64,000 bases of DNA from G020354785 sp964521285 (GCA_964521285.1 CAZFQS010000005.1:1-64000), one strand, 5' to 3'; counted from the stretch's first letter, positions 1-8,555 are shown. The notes: a model not told the origin generated them from the sequence alone. Made by a program: numbers and translations.

Positions 1-17
1 TAATTTTATTTGAAACT

Positions 18-43
18 ATCCCGCCTCTGTATAGGGGCGGGAT
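18..43. terminator. Hairpin, possible intrinsic terminator
   Basis: Perfect 8-bp inverted repeat (atcccgcc / ggcgggat) with a 10-nt loop, followed by a short T run. It could end transcription of a gene lying left of the window. The downstream arm runs into 'gggatttagtgc', a string that recurs in similar form near 3077, so it may instead belong to the cassette-like repeat family of this region. Confidence 0.4.
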
Positions 44-83
44 TTAGTGCAACATCGTGTTATACCACATACCGCTTGTCTCA

Positions 84-147
84 ATTTGATAAGTTTTGAG
101 AATTATTTAACTTACGCTAAATTGAAAAGTTAAATTATATAATTAAA
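84..147 (+). repeat. Direct repeat copy 1 (cassette-like spacer)
   Basis: This 64-nt AT-rich stretch matches 2169-2232 with only a handful of differences (both begin atttgataagtttt and end in a run close to aattatata). The two copies lie in the same orientation about 2.1 kb apart. They bracket the M19 remnant and the class D beta-lactamase gene. Both copies sit inside larger imperfect inverted repeats. Confidence 0.7.
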
Positions 148-207
148 GACAGCACGACGATATACACCGATACACCTTGGCTGTATTGTTTTAAAAAATA
201 TTCAACC

Positions 208-1133
208 ATGAATTTTAAACTTAATGTAATTAAAGTAAAATTTATCAGAAGAATGACTGTTATAAATATTGTATCAATTATTTTATTTGTCATTTTTCTT
301 TCAGGCAAAAGCAAACCAAGAGATAATCCTGAAGATGAGCTTTGGAAAACGGTACCCCGATTGGGAATGATTTACAGTATTTAAAACACTTAAAGAAACA
401 GGGCATTGTATATATTACTCTTAATCATGATAAGACAAATCAAATCAGTGATTCCAATTTTGATGAAAATCGGGAATGGAACGGACTGAGTCCTTTTGGT
501 CTGGAAGTGATAAAGGAGATGAATAATCTTGGGATCATAATAGATATTTCACATTCAACGGACAGCACTGTCATACAATCGTTACGTTACTCTAAAGCTC
601 CAGTAATTGCTTCTCATTCATCATGCAGATACTTTACTCCTGGTTTGGAGAGAAACTTATCAGATACTTTAATTAAAGCTATTGCGAATAAGAATGGGGT
701 AATTATGGTAAATTTGTGTTCGATGTTCCTTGATTCTATCTGTATGAAAAATTGCAGTTACCTTTTGAATTGGTATAAATCAAATGGAATATATATGGAT
801 TCAGAAGAGGGAATTGAATTTGCACGTAAGTATGCAGAAACACACCAAATAAAATCAAATTCAATACAAGTAGTTGATCATATTGAACATATAATTAAAC
901 TAGCAGGTATTGATTATGTAGGTATAGGTTCTGATTATGATGGAATGGGGCCAGCACAACCGACAGATTTGCCTGATGTGTCAAGCTATCCTATAATAGT
1001 GGTTGAGTTAATTAAACGTAGCTATTCTGAAAATGATATAAAAAAGATATTATCTGGTAACTTTCTCAGGGTTTGGAATGAAGTAATTGAAATTGCAGAT
1101 TCTTTGAATGTAGGAATAGCCAACAATGAATAA
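208..1133 (+). pseudogene. Membrane dipeptidase (peptidase M19) remnant, 5' deletion
   Basis: The body from 342 is clearly family M19: an ENG-x-PIG segment carrying the conserved Glu, IDISH with H71, SHSS with H92, GIGSDYDG at 195-201 and a typical SGNFLRVW end (residues counted from the TTG at 342). The first metal-binding HxD motif and roughly 100 N-terminal residues are missing. An ATG at 208 opens a different frame that encodes a signal peptide (hydrophobic core IVSIILFVIFLS) and runs into the body out of frame. A deletion has apparently fused the leader to the catalytic domain. Without the HxD ligands the product should be inactive, so I call it a pseudogene, though translation from the TTG cannot be excluded. 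Confidence 0.8.
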
Positions 1134-1140
1134 AAACAAC

Positions 1141-1280
1141 GATGCCTGTAACCGCATATAGCCAATAGCGCGGATTGCGGGTATGAGATTAACTTTGCTT
1201 CGAAATTAAGCTGGTGCATCTGGATAGGTAACTGCTTCGAACCGCGCCACTCGCTATATGCGAAAACATTTACAGGGCAT
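1141..1280. repeat. Long imperfect inverted repeat, attC-like
   Basis: The left arm 1141-1173 and right arm 1242-1280 are imperfect reverse complements. Shared blocks are atgcc-tgtaa, cgcatatag and gcgcgg, with small bulges and a 68-nt loop. It begins 8 nt after the dipeptidase stop codon and ends 15 nt before the beta-lactamase start. Size, bulged arms and position between gene stop and next start resemble integron recombination sites, but the canonical RYYYAAC/GTTRRRY ends are not exact. Confidence 0.65.
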
Positions 1281-1295
1281 TTTAAAACATGGAAT

Positions 1296-2132
1296 ATGAA
1301 AAGAAGTTTGATTTTAATGTTATGTATAGTTTCAAACAGTTTGATTGCACAAGATGTGAAAGTTGAAATATATGTACAGATTCTAAACCTGGATGAATAT
1401 TTTAATCCTTTCACCGGTTCTTTTGTATTACTTGATTTAAAAACTGGCGGATATAAGGAATACAATGATTCAATCTGCTCAATAAGATATTCACCATGCT
1501 CAACTTTTAAAATTACTAATTCTTTGATTGGGATAGAATCTAAAGTTGCTGAAAATGAAAATTATATCATTAAATATGACAGTCTAAGAAATCCTCCTGA
1601 ACCATGGATGTATAATATAGAACCATTTAAATACTGGATGCAAGACCATACAATGAGAACTGCTATAAAAAATTCGGTAGTTTGGTATTATCAAGAACTA
1701 GCTCGTAGAATTGGAAATGAAAATATGACGAAATTTTTAAGACAAATTGATTATGGTAATAATGATATTTCATCAGGCATAGATAATTTTTGGTTATGTG
1801 GTTCTTTAAAAATATCAGCTGAAGAACAAGTTGAATTCTTAAAAAAACTATATAATAATCAATTAATTGGCTTCTCTATCAGAACCCAGGAAATTGTAAA
1901 AGATATTATGCTCAATGAATCTACGGATAATTATAAGCTTTATGGTAAGACTGGTGGTGGTGATTGTTGGAATGATAAGGTAATAGGATGGTATGTTGGA
2001 TTCCTGGAAACAGAATCTAATACTTTCATCTTTGCTATGAATGTATTTGTAAATGATTTTAGTGATCTAGGAAATAATATGCGAATTGAGATGACTAAAA
2101 ACATATTGAAAGGATTGAATTTAATTGAATAA
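1296..2132 (+). CDS. Class D (OXA-type) beta-lactamase
   Basis: Periplasmic serine beta-lactamase of 278 residues with a signal peptide ending near IAQ (17-19). All class D hallmarks are visible in order: S69-T-F-K72 (nucleophile and the lysine normally carboxylated), S127-V-V129, Y153-G-N155, W166 in FWL-x-GSL, K218-T-G220 and the GWYVGF block. Length and spacing suit an intact, active enzyme. Substrate range cannot be read from the sequence. The family includes chromosomal housekeeping members as well as mobile resistance genes. Here the gene sits alone between cassette-like repeats, which favours acquisition. No other resistance gene is adjacent. Start chosen at ATG 1296 because it precedes a normal leader. 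Confidence 0.9.
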   Translation: MKRSLILMLCIVSNSLIAQDVKVEIYVQILNLDEYFNPFTGSFVLLDLKTGGYKEYNDSICSIRYSPCSTFKITNSLIGIESKVAENENYIIKYDSLRNPPEPWMYNIEPFKYWMQDHTMRTAIKNSVVWYYQELARRIGNENMTKFLRQIDYGNNDISSGIDNFWLCGSLKISAEEQVEFLKKLYNNQLIGFSIRTQEIVKDIMLNESTDNYKLYGKTGGGDCWNDKVIGWYVGFLETESNTFIFAMNVFVNDFSDLGNNMRIEMTKNILKGLNLIE

Positions 2133-2136
2133 AAAC

Positions 2137-2269
2137 GCCCTGTAACACGGTGTATGCCACATGTCACTATTTGATAAGTTTTAAGAATTATTTAACTTGT
2201 GCTAAATTGATAAGTTTAATTATATAAATAAAGGCGGTACGACACCATATACCGGTACCGTTGTGTGCC
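2137..2269. repeat. Cassette-like repeat site with direct repeat copy 2
   Basis: It starts 4 nt after the beta-lactamase stop with gccctgtaac, nearly the same as the gcctgtaac that follows the preceding gene at 1144. It contains the second copy (2169-2232) of the 64-nt direct repeat and ends in cgttgtgtgcc at 2259-2269, close to the reverse complement of the ggcacacacaac found after another gene at 5005. The GTG and ATG starts of the next gene follow at once. Confidence 0.6.
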
Positions 2270-2288
2270 ACAATTAAAGAAACATCTT

Positions 2289-3041
2289 ATGAAAAATCTA
2301 TTTACAATTGCCTCGATAATATTTTGTATAAATCTATATAGCCAGGAGAGATATGTTGATCTGGATGGTCAGAAGTTTCGTATTAAAGAGTTTGGTAAGG
2401 GAGAAATGACTGTGATTTTTGAAAATGGCATGTCAGATAGTTTAGAAGTATGGGGTTCGATACCAGACTCAGTTGCCAGTTTTGCCCGTGTATTTTTGTA
2501 TGACAGAGCCGATATTGGAAAATCTGATACATCGCATCTTGAGAGGACTATACCAAATATGATATATGAATTGAGAGAGGTATTAAAACAGGAAGACATA
2601 AAGCCACCCTATGTTCTGGTTGGACATTCATTTGGTAGTCTTATTACCAGGTATTTTTCAAGTCAGTATCCAAATGAAGTAAAGGGATTATTATTACTTG
2701 ATCCTTGTCCGGAGTCCTATTGGGAAGAAATGTCGGAACAAGATCTTAAAGAATATATAGAAGGTGGCAATGAATGGTATAGAACAAAATTTCAGAAAAA
2801 ATACCGGAAAGAATGGTATCAGTTTATGCCAAATATAAAGTATATGACAAATCTTAATATTCCCTTAGATTTGCCAGTAATTATGGTCTCTGCAACTGCA
2901 TGGAACTGGTATGATTATCAGAAAAAAATTATAATCGGCTTTAAAAATGCAAGACACATCTTACTTGAAGGAGAACACCACATTTTTAAAAATCATCCAA
3001 GTTTGATTGTTGAATACATTAAAGAATTAACAATAGAATAA
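2289..3041 (+). CDS. Secreted alpha/beta hydrolase
   Basis: A 250-residue alpha/beta-hydrolase fold enzyme, probably an esterase or lipase-like hydrolase, with a signal peptide (FTIASIIFCINLYSQ). The nucleophile elbow is GHSFGS with Ser114. The YDRADIGKS segment before it is typical of the fold, LLLLDPCPE follows strand 6, and the C-terminal EGEHHIF supplies the histidine. An in-frame GTG 24 nt upstream (2265) lies inside the repeat site, so ATG 2289, which heads a normal leader, is preferred. Substrate unknown. It stands alone in the cassette-like zone. Confidence 0.8.
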   Translation: MKNLFTIASIIFCINLYSQERYVDLDGQKFRIKEFGKGEMTVIFENGMSDSLEVWGSIPDSVASFARVFLYDRADIGKSDTSHLERTIPNMIYELREVLKQEDIKPPYVLVGHSFGSLITRYFSSQYPNEVKGLLLLDPCPESYWEEMSEQDLKEYIEGGNEWYRTKFQKKYRKEWYQFMPNIKYMTNLNIPLDLPVIMVSATAWNWYDYQKKIIIGFKNARHILLEGEHHIFKNHPSLIVEYIKELTIE

Positions 3042-3195
3042 TTACGGCACGCAACAGAAAATATAAGTAAGCTGGGATTTAGTGCTAATCTGACAATGAA
3101 TTAATTAAATAAAAATGCAAGCAGTCAGAAAAGTTTGAAACTGTAAAATTCCAACCTACCCATAATTGTGAATTGTTGACTACCATGTAATATAA

Positions 3196-3396
3196 CGTTT
3201 TGAGAATAAATTATTTATTTATAATTCACAGGGAAAAAATTTAAATATATTCGTACATACAATGAGAGGTAAGTTACTATTTAGGCAGCAAACAAAATCT
3301 AATAATATTGATTTATCAAAGCTTGATTCAGGTATGTATTTATTAACTATTGAGTATAATAAAGAAAGAAAAACAATAAAAATAATTAAACGGTAA
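3196..3396 (+). pseudogene. Orphan T9SS C-terminal sorting domain remnant
   Basis: No complete gene lies in 3042-3567. An open frame ending at 3396 encodes about 66 residues that look like a type A T9SS sorting domain: a Met-Arg-Gly-Lys turn, then DLSKLDSGMYLLTIEY and a basic end KIIKR. There is no start codon with a leader and no preceding passenger domain. It is best read as the tail of a decayed secreted protein. Flanking 3046-3055 (ggcacgcaac) and 3397-3401 (ccaac) resemble the AAC-ending motifs seen after neighbouring genes. Confidence 0.6.
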
Positions 3397-3567
3397 CCAA
3401 CAAGCGATAATAAATAATTGCCGGATCAGTAATTTACATAACTTTTGTACATTTATTCAAACTTATTGTAACCTGATAATCAAACACATTTAAATCGGCA
3501 ACTAACCATGCCTGCAAACCTTTACGCCATAGTATTAAAGTCATTGGGAAACAATAATTGAAGATTT

Positions 3568-4131
3568 ATGGATATTACGATAAAACCATTAACACCGGAT
3601 CTATTAAAGGATTATTTGTTTTTCTTTGATAATATGGTTTTTACAGAAAATCCTCATTGGTCGAAATGTTATTGTTTTTCATTTCATTTCACTGGATCAA
3701 ATGAGCGATGGACTAAAGAAGAAAACCGCTCTTCTGTAATTAAATTTATTAATGAGAAAAAAATGACAGGATACCTGGCATATTCCAGTGATAAACCTGT
3801 TGGGTGGTGCAATGCCAATAATAGATCAAATTATCAAAGATTAATGAAATATTATGATTTGGTGGATAATCCCAAAGACAAAGTATGTTCTATTGTTTGT
3901 TTTTTAGTTAACCCTGATTATAGGAGAAAAGGTATCGCACAAAAAATACTTAAACAAATATGTATTGATTATAAACAAAAAGATTATGATTATCTTGAAG
4001 CTTACCCCGAGAAGGGAGAATTATCATGTGAGAAATATTATAGAGGACCTATAAGCTTATATAATAAATTTGATTTTAAAATTGAGAAAGAGTACGAAGA
4101 TTATTTTGTGGTTAGAAAGATATTGAAGTAA
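3568..4131 (+). CDS. GNAT family N-acetyltransferase
   Basis: A 187-residue GCN5-related acetyltransferase. The acetyl-CoA loop is R119-R-K-G-I-A124, preceded by the usual beta-strand CFLVNPDY. The N-terminal third has an aromatic and cysteine-rich segment (WSKCYCFSFHF) that is common in one subgroup of uncharacterised GNATs. Acceptor substrate unknown. It is a lone gene in the cassette-like zone; its stop codon is followed by ggcgtacaac at 4136-4145. Confidence 0.8.
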   Translation: MDITIKPLTPDLLKDYLFFFDNMVFTENPHWSKCYCFSFHFTGSNERWTKEENRSSVIKFINEKKMTGYLAYSSDKPVGWCNANNRSNYQRLMKYYDLVDNPKDKVCSIVCFLVNPDYRRKGIAQKILKQICIDYKQKDYDYLEAYPEKGELSCEKYYRGPISLYNKFDFKIEKEYEDYFVVRKILK

Positions 4132-4171
4132 CAGCGGCGTACAACAAGGCATATCAAACACTACGCATAAA

Positions 4172-4279
4172 GTAGTAAATTTAAACGAAATAACAATAAT
4201 CAAAATTCTGATTTATAATAGCAAAGGTCGAAAAATTAGGACACAAAAATATAAATGGGAAATAATAAACGAGGTCTAA
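4172..4279 (+). pseudogene. Possible second T9SS sorting-domain fragment
   Basis: A short open frame ending at 4279 reads ITIIKILIYNSKGRKI, which resembles the central beta-strand and turn of type A T9SS sorting domains. It lacks the usual GxYxxxI and basic terminus and has no upstream coding body. It lies between the acetyltransferase gene and a gttgtataatgc motif at 4283-4294. The resemblance is short, so this is tentative. Confidence 0.3.
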
Positions 4280-4382
4280 TATGTTGTATAATGCATTGGT
4301 TTCAAAGTGTCACGGTGGATGCTAACGTAAAGTGCAAATTTGTATCTTGCTAAATAAAATTTAATGATAAACAGAAAATATC

Positions 4383-4994
4383 ATGAATCCACAAAACACA
4401 TCATCAAAAGTATTTACGCTGAGGAATGTTTGTGCGGGGGTAGTTATCGCTGGTGCTGTCCTCGCCTGCATTACCATGACCGGATGCCAGTCCGGTTCAA
4501 TTAAATCCATAACTTCTGAAGCCAATAGCTATGCCGAGGATCGGGCATTGATCGAAGATCTGCAGGCCCGCTATATGTTTGCACTGGATTTTGGAGATAT
4601 AGACAAGTATGTAGCCACTTTCACAGAGGATGGCGTACTTGATATTGGTGAGGGTGAATGGCGCGGTCGTGATACAATCCGGCAGGTGCTTACCGCCATG
4701 CCTAAGCCGGAGGAACTACTGGCAGACCAGGATACTCCAAAGCTGCACCGCTCTACCGGCCGGCATAGCATAACGAACATTGTGATAAAAATAGAGGACG
4801 ATACGGCTCATGGGAGAGCCTACTGGTTCCACATGTCAAACAACAATCCGCAACGCAGCGCAACACTTAACTCATACGGCCACTATGAAGATGAGATGGT
4901 TAAGGTAAATGGTACCTGGTTGTTCAGCAAGCGGAAAATCTATAACGAGCAGGTCTCTAAATGGTCTGCACCAGTTGACAATCCGAGCTGGTAG
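4383..4994 (+). CDS. SnoaL-like (NTF2 fold) lipoprotein
   Basis: A 203-residue predicted lipoprotein. A hydrophobic leader ends in the lipobox TMTGC (Cys35), and a SnoaL/nuclear-transport-factor-2-like domain covers about 50-185, recognised from YMFALDFGDIDKYVATFTED and the closing GTWLFSKRKI. Domains of this kind act as isomerases, hydratases or ligand binders, so no reaction can be assigned. Base composition is visibly richer in G+C (near half) than the flanking genes, which points to a different recent origin. A second SnoaL-like lipoprotein lies at 46944 but is not closely similar. Confidence 0.7.
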   Translation: MNPQNTSSKVFTLRNVCAGVVIAGAVLACITMTGCQSGSIKSITSEANSYAEDRALIEDLQARYMFALDFGDIDKYVATFTEDGVLDIGEGEWRGRDTIRQVLTAMPKPEELLADQDTPKLHRSTGRHSITNIVIKIEDDTAHGRAYWFHMSNNNPQRSATLNSYGHYEDEMVKVNGTWLFSKRKIYNEQVSKWSAPVDNPSW

Positions 4995-5268
4995 TATAAT
5001 ACCCGGCACACACAACGAATCCCTTTAGGCATGTGAGGATTTAGATTCGCTATCTGTCAGCCACACGAAAGGAAGCCACTTTTTTATGTCTTACTAATCA
5101 AAACCAGTGCGATGTAACGCCAATGACATCATACAACTGGCCCTGGATAAATAGTTTCTTACAAATAGGCAACAATTGATATTGCCAATCCTCATGTGGT
5201 ATTAAAAATTATGGAATTTTAAGCAATTCTGCATCATAATACTTTGAACAATTTAATTTTACAAAATT
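4995..5268. other. Intergenic stretch with cassette-like motif
   Basis: No gene seen. The segment opens with ggcacacacaac (5005-5016), close to the reverse complement of the motif ending the repeat site at 2259-2269. The rest shows no convincing coding frame. Confidence 0.4.
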
Positions 5269-6861
5269 ATGAACAGAACGATAAACAACATTGTAGTACT
5301 TTGCATTTTAACAGTAGCCTATTATTCAAGTCCAGCCCAGACAAATTGTAGTCCGGAATCCACAATTTTTTTTAGCAGGGAAGAGTTACAGGATGATTTT
5401 AAGCAATTTAAGAAAATTCTTGAGAATGAGCATTGTTGTCTCTATGAGTATTCCTCAAAGGAAGAAATGGACAGCTTGTTTAGTAGTCACTATGGACGTA
5501 TTGACCACAAAATGAAGTTTGAGGAGTTCTTTGGGTTGCTTGCACCTATAACAGCAAAAATAGGTTGTTTGATTACTGCAACATGGATGCCAGGCAGGTT
5601 CTTTAGTTCAAAGCCAGATATGTTATTCCCGCTTAGACTAAAGTTTATAGATCAATATGTCATTCTAAATGGAAGTTATCTTGATACTAATGAGATTCCT
5701 GTCGGCAGCATAATCCTGGAAATTAATGGGAAACCTATTGAATTTATCATTGAACAATTAAGGAAAATTACATCTGCTGATGCTTTGAATCCATATTTTA
5801 TAGATGCTCAATTAATTAATCGTTTTTCAATGTTTTATGCCAGCATCTTTGGACTTCCAGATAGTTATGAAATAAAATATGCCTTACCAGGTAGAAAAAC
5901 CTATGAAGTTAAAAAGCTTACACCTGTAAGTATTGAATCTGTCAGAAAAGTCGTATTTTCCCATTTCAACAATCCTCCACTTACATTTAAAGTAGCTGAG
6001 GAAAATAATACTGCTATAATGACGGTTAATACCTTTATTTATTATGACAAAGTAGACTATTTCAGAAATTTTATGGATTCATGTTTCCACCTTATGAAAG
6101 AAAAGAAAATAATGAATTTAATTCTTGATCTAAGGGGAAATGACGGTGGAGATCCATTCTGTGCTTCAATACTATTTTCATATTTACAAAAAAGTCCGGT
6201 ACCATACTTTGCTGAACCTTATGGCAAATATGCAGTTCTTGCAGAACCTATTCCTCTTCCGCAGAATCATTTTAGCGGGAATCTTTATACCTTGATAGAT
6301 GGGAGCTGTGGCTCAACTAATGGACACTTTTGTGCGCTGCTGAAATATCATAATATAGGAAAGTTTGTTGGTACACCCGGTGGCTCTACATATAAATGTA
6401 ATGCGGGGAAAAACACCGAATTTCGTTTACTGAATTCAAAAATGATTATTACTTTAGGACGAAGTACTTATTCAGCAGCAGTAGATAATATGGATAAAAC
6501 AGCACCTATTATGCCTGATATTATTGTGAATGAAAACCACAATGATTTTCTTGATAACAAGGATCTCTTTATGGAAAAGGCAATAGAAAATGTGGCAATA
6601 TGTCATGATTTTTCATATAATTTATATCCTCACCTATATGATTCAACTCCTGAAATATCATCGCCCTATATAATGTTTGACAGTGTTGAGACGATTCTTG
6701 TGATGACAAAATCTAGTCAGCACGGCATTGTCCCAGTAACAATGGAAAACGGAAAACCTTTATTATACAGTTATAAAGTAGGAACCTTTATGGGTAAAGA
6801 CCAGCAAATGTCGATTGATGGGGGTGATTTTCCTGAACTGGCAAATTTCAATATTCCATGA
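5269..6861 (+). CDS. S41 family peptidase (C-terminal processing peptidase-like)
   Basis: A 530-residue secreted protein with signal peptide (VVLCILTVAYYSSPAQ). It has a central PDZ-like part (GSIILEINGKPIEFI) and the S41 catalytic core: LILDLRGNDGG, then LIDGSCGSTNG where Ser349 aligns with the serine nucleophile, then GKFVGTPGG. Members cleave proteins near their C-termini or digest peptides in the periplasm; the Bacteroidota branch with this layout is mostly uncharacterised. The last 47 nt overlap the next reading frame. Confidence 0.8.
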   Translation: MNRTINNIVVLCILTVAYYSSPAQTNCSPESTIFFSREELQDDFKQFKKILENEHCCLYEYSSKEEMDSLFSSHYGRIDHKMKFEEFFGLLAPITAKIGCLITATWMPGRFFSSKPDMLFPLRLKFIDQYVILNGSYLDTNEIPVGSIILEINGKPIEFIIEQLRKITSADALNPYFIDAQLINRFSMFYASIFGLPDSYEIKYALPGRKTYEVKKLTPVSIESVRKVVFSHFNNPPLTFKVAEENNTAIMTVNTFIYYDKVDYFRNFMDSCFHLMKEKKIMNLILDLRGNDGGDPFCASILFSYLQKSPVPYFAEPYGKYAVLAEPIPLPQNHFSGNLYTLIDGSCGSTNGHFCALLKYHNIGKFVGTPGGSTYKCNAGKNTEFRLLNSKMIITLGRSTYSAAVDNMDKTAPIMPDIIVNENHNDFLDNKDLFMEKAIENVAICHDFSYNLYPHLYDSTPEISSPYIMFDSVETILVMTKSSQHGIVPVTMENGKPLLYSYKVGTFMGKDQQMSIDGGDFPELANFNIP

Positions 6862-7177
6862 TGAAGTACAAGGCAGATATAATATTCATATTGATAGAAC
6901 GCTCACTCATAAGGAAGAACAATATTTAGAAAAAAAATATTCTCATTTTAATAATGAGGAAATGGCTGAGCTCAAACATAAACTTACTCATCTGGATTTC
7001 AGTGAAATGCTTCCATATTATATAATGCGATATGGATTTTATGAAGGGCATACTGATTATCGTTGTGACCCAATCGCAATAAGCTTCATTTTTGGATTAA
7101 AAAGTCTAGAGGAGATAGACATAGAATTCAAAGAGAATTTATATAATACTTTAACAAAACACTATATTTCAAAATAA
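6815..7177 (+). CDS. Hypothetical protein, probably 5'-truncated
   Basis: Up to 120 residues. I do not recognise a family. The first ~15 residues lie over the end of the S41 gene in another frame and look non-coding, while the stretch from about residue 18 (charged helix THKEEQYLEKK, then YGFYEGHTDYR and FIFGLKSLEEID) looks like genuine protein. There is no ATG in the convincing part, so it may be the 3' part of a gene whose start was lost when it became joined to the S41 gene. ctacataac follows the stop at 7194-7202. Confidence 0.45.
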   Translation: MMGVIFLNWQISIFHDEVQGRYNIHIDRTLTHKEEQYLEKKYSHFNNEEMAELKHKLTHLDFSEMLPYYIMRYGFYEGHTDYRCDPIAISFIFGLKSLEEIDIEFKENLYNTLTKHYISK

Positions 7178-7368
7178 GAATTATTATATAAAACTACATA
7201 ACGAGCAATATAAAAAATTGAGTGGAATATAGTATATTTATTTTCACAATATTTAATCAACGGTATTCAGGTCTGATAGGTATGGAGCTAAGAATTGCCC
7301 AGCTTTTAATATTGAGGGGATGTCGTTGGAAAGCCATAATAGAAAATTTCTGAAACAATTAAATCTAA

Positions 7369-7956
7369 ATGAATAAAAAAGTACTATTATTTTTATCACA
7401 AGGATTTGAAGAATATGAAGCCAGCGTATTTACGGATGTGATTGGTTGGAGTAGAGTATATGGGACCACTCCAGTTGACTTAATTACAACAGGATTAAGA
7501 CACCAAATAAAAGGTACCTGGAATATGATTGTTAAACCGGAGCTTGATTTTAAAAAAATAAAAGTTGAAGATTTTGATGCATTAGCAATCCCAGGTGGAT
7601 TTGAAAAGGCAGGATTTTATGAAGACGCATATGATGAGAGATTTTTAGACTTAATTCGGGAATTTAACAAACAAGGAAAAATTATAGCTTCGATTTGTGT
7701 GGCAGCATTACCAATTGGAAAATCAGGAGTGTTATCAAATAGAAATGCTACTACATATGATCTTTTAGATGGATTAAGGCGGAAACAGCTATCTGATTTT
7801 GGTGCAATTATCAAAGATGAAAAGATAGTAATTGACAAAAATATTATTACATCAATAGGACCGTCAACAGGATTGGAGGTTGCATTTAAATTGTTAGAGT
7901 TGTTGACAAATAAAAAAAATGTTGATACAGTTAAAAAACATATGAGATTTGAATAA
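7369..7956 (+). CDS. DJ-1/PfpI family protein
   Basis: A 195-residue protein of the DJ-1/PfpI (class I glutamine amidotransferase-like) superfamily. The nucleophile Cys110 is in the elbow IASICVAALPIGKSG, the conserved acidic residue is E14 or E15 in GFEEYE, and AIPGGFEKAG precedes the elbow. Members act as deglycases, chaperones, glyoxalases or peptidases, and the sequence does not separate these. Cytoplasmic, no leader. The DUF3795 gene starts 26 nt downstream, so co-transcription is likely. Confidence 0.85.
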   Translation: MNKKVLLFLSQGFEEYEASVFTDVIGWSRVYGTTPVDLITTGLRHQIKGTWNMIVKPELDFKKIKVEDFDALAIPGGFEKAGFYEDAYDERFLDLIREFNKQGKIIASICVAALPIGKSGVLSNRNATTYDLLDGLRRKQLSDFGAIIKDEKIVIDKNIITSIGPSTGLEVAFKLLELLTNKKNVDTVKKHMRFE

Positions 7957-7982
7957 AGCAAAAGAATTAAAAAAACTCTGAC

Positions 7983-8555
7983 TTGAAAAAATACCCAACA
8001 ATTGGTGTGTGTGGTCTTGATTGCGGTTTATGCCCAAGATATTATACTATAGGGACTTCAAGATGTCCTGGATGTGGTGGCCCCGATTTCTTTAATAAAC
8101 ATCCATCATGTTCTTTCATAACCTGTTGTATCAGGAAAAATAATCTTGAAGTTTGTGCTGAGTGTTCAGACTTCCCGTGCTCTAAATTTAAAAGTGATGA
8201 AGAATATCAGCAATTGAAAGAATCTTCCTCTTACCCCTCAAGCAAGAAAATTATGCCGAACTTGAATTTTATAAAAGAACACGGAATTGAGAAATTTGCA
8301 GAACAGCAAAAAAAACGAATTAAGTTGCTTGAAACCATGATAGAGAATTTTAATGATGGGAGATCGAGAAGTTTTTACTGTAAAGCAACAGCTTTACTTG
8401 ATTTAATAAGTCTTGAAGATTCATTAGATAAGGCAATTCAAAAAATAAGATCAGAAAATATCAAACCAGACAATACAAAAACAAAAGCCAAAATTCTTAA
8501 GGACATACTTAATGAAATTGCTATTAAGGATGGAGTGAAATTGATTAAAAAATGA
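7983..8555 (+). CDS. DUF3795 domain protein
   Basis: A 190-residue cysteine-rich cytoplasmic protein. The N-terminal 70 residues carry a run of paired cysteines (GVCGLDCGLC, RCPGCGG, CAECSDFPCSKF) that characterises DUF3795, presumably a metal-binding module. The C-terminal half is helical and charged. Function unknown in the family. The start is a TTG at 7983; no better-placed ATG precedes the conserved Cys motifs. Its stop overlaps a short broken frame at 8552. Confidence 0.75.
   Translation: MKKYPTIGVCGLDCGLCPRYYTIGTSRCPGCGGPDFFNKHPSCSFITCCIRKNNLEVCAECSDFPCSKFKSDEEYQQLKESSSYPSSKKIMPNLNFIKEHGIEKFAEQQKKRIKLLETMIENFNDGRSRSFYCKATALLDLISLEDSLDKAIQKIRSENIKPDNTKTKAKILKDILNEIAIKDGVKLIKK

Noticed and set aside
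2265..2288. GTG 2265 as start of the alpha/beta hydrolase
   Set aside because: It lies in the repeat site and would place charged residues before the signal peptide; ATG 2289 fits better.
6815..6860. Start of the 120-residue protein at 6815 as a genuine N-terminus
   Set aside because: The first residues translate the S41 gene out of frame and show no leader or protein-like pattern.
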